From Poriferisodalis sp965226645 (lineage in GTDB: Bacteria; Actinomycetota; Acidimicrobiia; Acidimicrobiales; Poriferisodalaceae), in assembly GCA_965226645.1 (NCBI GenBank), contig CBDDDL010000002.1:744001-808000 (forward strand): a DNA stretch of 64,000 bases, read 5' to 3'. The position numbers and the translations under genes were made by a program. Below, one piece after another: positions 59,970-64,000 of this stretch. The notes below the pieces were generated by a model. It had not been told where the DNA came from. It ran no database searches and saw nothing but the letters and a program-made list of their open reading frames with translations. Position 1 is the stretch's first letter; each line of letters begins with the position of its first letter.

Positions 59970-61406
59970 ATGGGCTTCCTTCGCACTGAGTCCTGGCCAG
60001 GAAATCCGGCGGCGCCACGGGCTGTCGACCGGCGGCTGGGCACATTTCTCGCCTATGTCCCTCACCGTCTGACCGGCTGGCATCCACTGCTGCCAGCCGA
60101 TGTGGCGGCATTCGTTGCTGATGCCGAGCGCCAACTGGTTGCGACGGCTTCAGTGCTTGCGCCAGATTCAGCTTCGGTCGCCATGTTCTTCTGGGCGGAG
60201 TCGCTTGGCTCGTCGCGTATCGAGGGAGTGACGCCGCAAGCTCGGCGGGTCGTGCACGCGTTGATTGCCGAGGCGTCTGCTTCCCCACCTCATCGTCGGG
60301 GCCATGTCGGCGAGGCGATTGGCAACATCGAAGCAACCGCAGAAGCTCTGCGCATCCTCGCCCAGCCGGCGGCGTTGACTGTCGAGTTGCTCTGCGATGC
60401 CCATCGCGTGCTCATGAACTCGTCCCCGAATCCGGGACTCGGCGGCGTTTTGAAGACGACGCAGAACTGGATCGGGGGCAATGACTGGCATCCGCTCGAT
60501 GGCGACTTCGTGCCGCCGCCGCCCGATGAGTGCCCGCCGCTCATGGAGGATCTCGTCGCATATCTGCGAGCTGGCGATCACTCGCCAATTCTGCAAGCCG
60601 TGGTGGCCCACGCTCAATTCGAGACGATTCATCCATTCGGCGATGGCAACGGCCGTACGGGCCGGACGCTCCTGTATGCCGCGTTGAAGCATCGGTGCGT
60701 TTCGGAGGGGTTCATGCCGCCCATCAGCTTGGCCCTGTCGCAGAACCGTGATGCCTACCTGCGATCGCTCGCTGCATATCAGAGCTACGTCGGAGCGCCC
60801 GATGACGCGCACAGATCCGCAGCCGTGATCCCGTTGCTCGAAGTCGTCAGCACAGCGGTGAGTCAGTCCTGCGAAGCGGCGAGCTTATATGCGGATGCCG
60901 TTTCACGCCTGCAGGACCGTTGGCGCGAGCGTGTCGGGCAGCGCACCGGGCGCTCTGTGGCTCTGGCTGCAGTGAACCTGCTGGCGTCGCAACCTTCGCT
61001 GACGCCAGAGAACCTCGCGTCGGAATCCGGTTTTTCGCCGCGGCGGTGCGCAGAAGCGCTTCGTCGTCTGACTGAAGCTGGCATTACACGGAGCCGCCGC
61101 GTCGGTCCGCGCCTGCGGGCCTACGACGCCGACCGCATTTTCGAAATGTACGACGTCATGTCCTCGACAATGGGCGATCCGCACAACGCACGTCAACTCC
61201 TCGACCAGATCGCAGGAGATCCGTTTCTGCCCACCAATGACGGCGACGACTTCTCGGGCGCCGTCGAGAGCGTCGATCTCGGGGCGCGGTGGGAGCGATG
61301 CCCACTGCGGGTGCGCTCGACTGGCCAGCGCTGCGGGCTTGCAGCTAGGCACCGAGGACATTGCCGGGCAATTCTGCAGCGTCGCCATCCGCCGCGCACA
61401 CGCTGA
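59970..61406 (+). CDS. Fic-domain AMP-transferase with built-in inhibitory helix
   Basis: 478 aa. The Fic motif HPFGDGNGRTGR begins at His221 (catalytic His) and is complete. An N-terminal inhibitory helix motif (S/T)xxxE(G/N) is present as SSRIEG, Ser81-Glu85-Gly86. In this class of Fic enzymes the Glu blocks ATP until released. The segment NLASESGFSPRRCAEALRRLTEAGITR (~350-380) looks like a winged helix. Such proteins AMPylate a partner, or act on themselves; the target is unknown. A RBS-like GAGGG lies about nine nt upstream. The palindrome at 59881-59913 is the likely control site. It is followed 43 bp later by terC, which may be read through. Confidence 0.88.
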   Translation: MGFLRTESWPGNPAAPRAVDRRLGTFLAYVPHRLTGWHPLLPADVAAFVADAERQLVATASVLAPDSASVAMFFWAESLGSSRIEGVTPQARRVVHALIAEASASPPHRRGHVGEAIGNIEATAEALRILAQPAALTVELLCDAHRVLMNSSPNPGLGGVLKTTQNWIGGNDWHPLDGDFVPPPPDECPPLMEDLVAYLRAGDHSPILQAVVAHAQFETIHPFGDGNGRTGRTLLYAALKHRCVSEGFMPPISLALSQNRDAYLRSLAAYQSYVGAPDDAHRSAAVIPLLEVVSTAVSQSCEAASLYADAVSRLQDRWRERVGQRTGRSVALAAVNLLASQPSLTPENLASESGFSPRRCAEALRRLTEAGITRSRRVGPRLRAYDADRIFEMYDVMSSTMGDPHNARQLLDQIAGDPFLPTNDGDDFSGAVESVDLGARWERCPLRVRSTGQRCGLAARHRGHCRAILQRRHPPRTR

Positions 61407-61448
61407 GCGCGACGGGCGGGTAGCGCGCTCGCTCTAGCGTGGGCGCCC

Positions 61449-62222
61449 GTGGAGTGGATATCGAATCCTGAAATCTGGATCTCGCTGGCAACGCTGACGG
61501 TGCTTGAGATCGTCCTCGGTATCGACAACGTCATCTTCATCTCGATCTTGGCGGGCCGACTGGGCGGCGAGCAGGCAGATCGAGCGCGAGTCGTTGGCCT
61601 GTCGCTGGCGATGGGGATGCGGGTGCTGCTGCTGCTGGGCATCGCGTGGATCGTGCGGTTGACCGCACCGCTGTTCTCGGTATTCGGCCACGAGCTGTCG
61701 GGCAGAGACCTGATCCTGTTCGGCGGCGGACTGTTCCTGCTGGGCAAGTCCACGTTCGAGATCCATCACAAGCTCGAAGGCGATGATGCCCACGGTGCCT
61801 CCGGGGGCGCGGCCGGCTCGTTCGCCAAGGTCATCGTGCAGATCCTGCTGCTCGATCTGGTGTTCAGCCTCGACTCGGTGATCACCGCGGTCGGCATGGC
61901 CGAACAGGTCGGCGTGATGATCGCAGCCGTCGTCATCGCCGTCGGGGTGATGCTGTGGTCGTCGGGCCCGGTGATGCGGTTCGTGAGCCGTCACCCGACA
62001 GTGAAGATGCTGGCGCTCAGCTTCCTGCTGCTCATCGGTATGTCACTCGTCGCCGAGGGCGCCGAGTTCCACATCCCGAAGGGCTACATCTACTTCGCGA
62101 TGGGATTCGCCGTGATGGTGGAGGCGCTCAACTTGCGGATGAAGCGCAACCGCAAGTCGCGTGCGCAGCCGGTTGAGCTGCACGAGCGCCGTTTACCGGA
62201 CGCCGACACGCCTGCGCACTGA
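61449..62222 (+). CDS. terC: TerC-family membrane protein
   Basis: 257 aa from GTG 61449. Seven or so transmembrane segments are visible. The two family hallmarks LEIVLGIDNVIFISILAGRL and LDLVFSLDSVITAVGMAEQ carry the paired acidic residues thought to bind metal in this family. TerC/YkoY/Alx proteins export Mn2+ or help load exported enzymes with metal, and the name comes from tellurite resistance. Nothing nearby is a tellurite gene, so metal export is the safer reading. The C-terminal tail is polar. A 16-bp tandem repeat covers its stop codon (62209-62272). No riboswitch (yybP-ykoY type) could be recognised upstream. Confidence 0.9.
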   Translation: MEWISNPEIWISLATLTVLEIVLGIDNVIFISILAGRLGGEQADRARVVGLSLAMGMRVLLLLGIAWIVRLTAPLFSVFGHELSGRDLILFGGGLFLLGKSTFEIHHKLEGDDAHGASGGAAGSFAKVIVQILLLDLVFSLDSVITAVGMAEQVGVMIAAVVIAVGVMLWSSGPVMRFVSRHPTVKMLALSFLLLIGMSLVAEGAEFHIPKGYIYFAMGFAVMVEALNLRMKRNRKSRAQPVELHERRLPDADTPAH

Positions 62223-62272
62223 ACCGCCTGCGTGCTGGGTCGCCTGCGTGCTGGGTCGCTCGCGCACTGGGG
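62209..62272. repeat. 16-bp tandem repeat (x4) over the terC stop codon
   Basis: Units cgcctgcgcactgaac, cgcctgcgtgctgggt, cgcctgcgtgctgggt and cgctcgcgcactgggg run head to tail. The first holds the TGA stop of terC (62220-62222). They end 17 bp before the flotillin stop, so the two convergent genes meet at this repeat. It is not an obvious terminator hairpin. Confidence 0.85.
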
Positions 62273-62289
62273 CCGCTGGAAGTCTCGGC

Positions 62290-63705
62290 CTAGCCGCCCT
62301 CGTCGTCTGAGTCATCCCGGAGCCGGTCGGCCAGCTCGCGCAGACGATCGAGCGCCCCTTCGTCCTCGAGCTCGCCAAGGAACTGCGGCAGCTTGATGCC
62401 TGCCTGACTCGCCACCTCATGCAGCGGCGGCAGCGCACCCACCAGGCCAGACACGAAGTTGGCCGTCGTGCCGGCTTTCCCGTCGCCACCCGAGCCCGAA
62501 TCCCACACGGTGATCTTGTCGATCTTGAGATTCGAGATGGCCTTCACCTGCTCAGCCACAAGGGTGGGCAGCTGCTCGGCGATCATCAGCAAGGCCGCTT
62601 GGGGCGCCGCACCGCCGCAAGCCGTCACGAGTGCGCCAAAGCCCTCGGCGCGCCGGCTCAGCAACGCCAGCAAGCCCAGCGCCTCGGCCTCCATGAGCAG
62701 TCGCTGACCGTCAGCCTCACCGGCCTTCACCAGCCTGATCCGGTCGGCTTCTGCTTCAGCAAGCGTGCGCACCCGCTCGCGTTCCACCTGGGCCGGCACC
62801 ACGATGTCGGCCTCCTGAGCGGCCTTGTCGCGCTCTGCTCGCACCCGTTCGGCCTCGGCCTCAGCCGAGAACGACTCCTGCGCGGCAAGTGCCTGGCTGA
62901 CGCGCTCAGCGGCGTTGGCGGCGCGTTCGGCTTCGGCTTCGGCTTGGCGCCGCTCGCCGGCCGATTGAGCAATCACGACGTACGACTCGTTCTCGCCTTC
63001 GGTCGCGGTGGCGTTGGCCTGTGCGACGCGGATGCGCTGCTCGCGCTGTGCCTCGGCAGCGCCGATGTCGCCGTCGCGCTCCTGATCGGCCACCTTGACC
63101 TTGGCTTCGCTGATGGCGCGGGCCGCGGCCTCGCGACCCAAAGCGTCGATGTATCCCGATTCGTCGGTGATGTCCTGGATGTTGACGTTGATGAGACGCA
63201 GCCCGACCTTGCGCAACTCGAGTTCAAGCGATTCGGTGATGTTGAGGATGAGCTGTTCGCGGTCGGTGTTGATCTGCTCGATCGGCATGGTGGCGATCAC
63301 CACCCGCATCTGACCGAAGATGATGTCGCGGGCCAGGTTCTCGATTTCCAACAGGGACAGACCAAGCATCCGCTCGGCGGCGTTTTGCATGACGCCTGGC
63401 TCGGTGGATACCCCGACCGTGAACGTGGCCGGCGTGTTGACCCGGATGTTCTGCTGGGAAAGAGCGCCCTGCAGCCTGATCTCGATGGGAATCGGCGTGA
63501 GATCCAGGTAGGCGTAGCCCTGAACGACGGGCCAGATCAGCGCGCCGCCGCCATGGAGGCACCGCGCCGACTCGCCTTCCCCTCCGACGCGTCCATAGAC
63601 CACGAGGATCCGGTCAGATGGACAGCGCTTGAAGCGCGATGAAATCCACATCAGGGCGATCAGCAGGATGGCGAACAGGCCACCTGCCAGTGCGATAACA
63701 GCCAT
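62290..63705 (-). CDS. Flotillin-like SPFH-domain membrane protein
   Basis: 471 aa. One N-terminal transmembrane or hairpin segment (ALAGGLFAILLIALMWISS) anchors it. The SPFH/PHB domain follows (residues ~30-190: ILVVYGRVGG, GGALIWPVVQGYAYLDLTPI). A long Ala/Glu/Arg-rich coiled coil (~200-360: AEAERAANAAERVSQALAAQ and similar) comes next, then the flotillin C-terminal region (LNLKIDKITVWDSG as SNLKIDKITVWDSG). Bacterial flotillins scaffold membrane microdomains. A NfeD-like gene lies 36 bp upstream on the same strand, the classic flotillin partner. Confidence 0.92.
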   Translation of the reverse strand: MAVIALAGGLFAILLIALMWISSRFKRCPSDRILVVYGRVGGEGESARCLHGGGALIWPVVQGYAYLDLTPIPIEIRLQGALSQQNIRVNTPATFTVGVSTEPGVMQNAAERMLGLSLLEIENLARDIIFGQMRVVIATMPIEQINTDREQLILNITESLELELRKVGLRLINVNIQDITDESGYIDALGREAAARAISEAKVKVADQERDGDIGAAEAQREQRIRVAQANATATEGENESYVVIAQSAGERRQAEAEAERAANAAERVSQALAAQESFSAEAEAERVRAERDKAAQEADIVVPAQVERERVRTLAEAEADRIRLVKAGEADGQRLLMEAEALGLLALLSRRAEGFGALVTACGGAAPQAALLMIAEQLPTLVAEQVKAISNLKIDKITVWDSGSGGDGKAGTTANFVSGLVGALPPLHEVASQAGIKLPQFLGELEDEGALDRLRELADRLRDDSDDEGG

Positions 63706-63741
63706 AGCTACCTCTCGGATTGCGTGGCGGGGAAGGTCAGG

Positions 63742-64000
63742 CTAATGAGTCGCCACGAGCACGGTCGAAGGGTCGACAACGCCGACCACGGTAATGGAGG
63801 TTTGCGCAGGCAAATTCTCGTCGGACTCGGTCAGGGCATTGATGACCCGCAGTCGACCCTGCACCATCACTTCGACTTTGCCGGGCTTGGCACGGTTCGC
63901 AGCAACCGTGAGATAGACGGTGCCGTTTGCGCCGACGGCGGATTGGTAGTCGATCGAGCCGCTCTCACCAAGCTTGCCGAACGAGCGCCACAGCAAGCCC
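63742..64000 (-). CDS. NfeD-like protein, C-terminal part (cut by window end)
   Basis: The visible ~86 residues form an OB-like domain (GANGTVYLTVAANRAKPGKVEVMVQGRLRVINALTESDE, then TSITVVGVVDPSTVLVATH), as at the C-terminus of NfeD/YuaF proteins. The frame stays open to the end of the window at 64000, so the start and membrane part lie outside. It lies 36 bp before the flotillin gene on the same strand; NfeD and flotillin genes are usually operon partners. Confidence 0.7.
   Translation of the reverse strand, partial: GLLWRSFGKLGESGSIDYQSAVGANGTVYLTVAANRAKPGKVEVMVQGRLRVINALTESDENLPAQTSITVVGVVDPSTVLVATH

Noticed and set aside
1..64000. tRNA or rRNA genes
   Set aside because: No stretch with the T-loop GTTCRANYC motif plus a CCA or acceptor-stem pairing, and no conserved rRNA sequence, was seen by eye. 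A tRNAscan run would settle this.

Overview
The window is high-GC, densely coded DNA that looks like an actinobacterium. The Acidimicrobiia are my best guess, from the many cell-wall-binding repeat 2 (CWB2) surface proteins, the DUF222/13E12 HNH nucleases, leaderless-looking promoters and common GTG starts. The lineage is inferred from style only, since no rRNA or taxonomic marker was analysed.

Region 1 (1-10.8 kb) is a surface-protein locus. On the minus strand lie a single-CWB2 protein, a degenerate two-module CWB2-like protein and a CHAP amidase with two golvesin-like domains. On the plus strand come an O-antigen-ligase-like polymerase whose TPR tail is cut by an in-frame TGA, an ISL3 element, and a second copy of the CWB2-like + CHAP pair.

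Region 2 (10.8-25 kb) holds two CWB2-PD40-M6 metalloproteases, a CWB2-trypsin protease, a frameshifted IS630 element sitting on the stop codon of an L,D-transpeptidase gene, a truncated HNH gene, repeats, and a trpC-like gene lacking a conserved Glu.

Region 3 (25-44.3 kb) is a minus-strand run of five large exported CWB2 proteins, four with Ig-like or unknown C-termini and one trypsin-like protease. It is preceded by an animal-type heme peroxidase pseudogene. That pseudogene carries a frameshifting tandem duplication, an in-frame IS fragment, a 1-nt frameshift and a complete ISL3 insertion. An IS982 element sits between the peroxidase and the protease gene.

Region 4 (44.6-51.7 kb) is a small defence/addiction island: vapBC, a 13E12 HNH gene with LexA-like boxes, mcrBC with an unusual N-terminus on McrB, and a BrnT-like/ribbon-helix-helix toxin-antitoxin pair. 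The last pair lies between two copies of the 3' end of a dehydrogenase gene.

Region 5 (51.6-64 kb) is ordinary chromosome: dehydrogenase, thrS, a small membrane protein, dnaE, an HD-domain protein, a Fic AMPylator, terC, a flotillin and a partial NfeD-like gene.

Recurring themes are exported proteins anchored by CWB2 modules and carrying hydrolase or adhesion domains, IS damage, and short non-codon-length tandem duplications at gene ends. No tRNA, rRNA or CRISPR array was seen.
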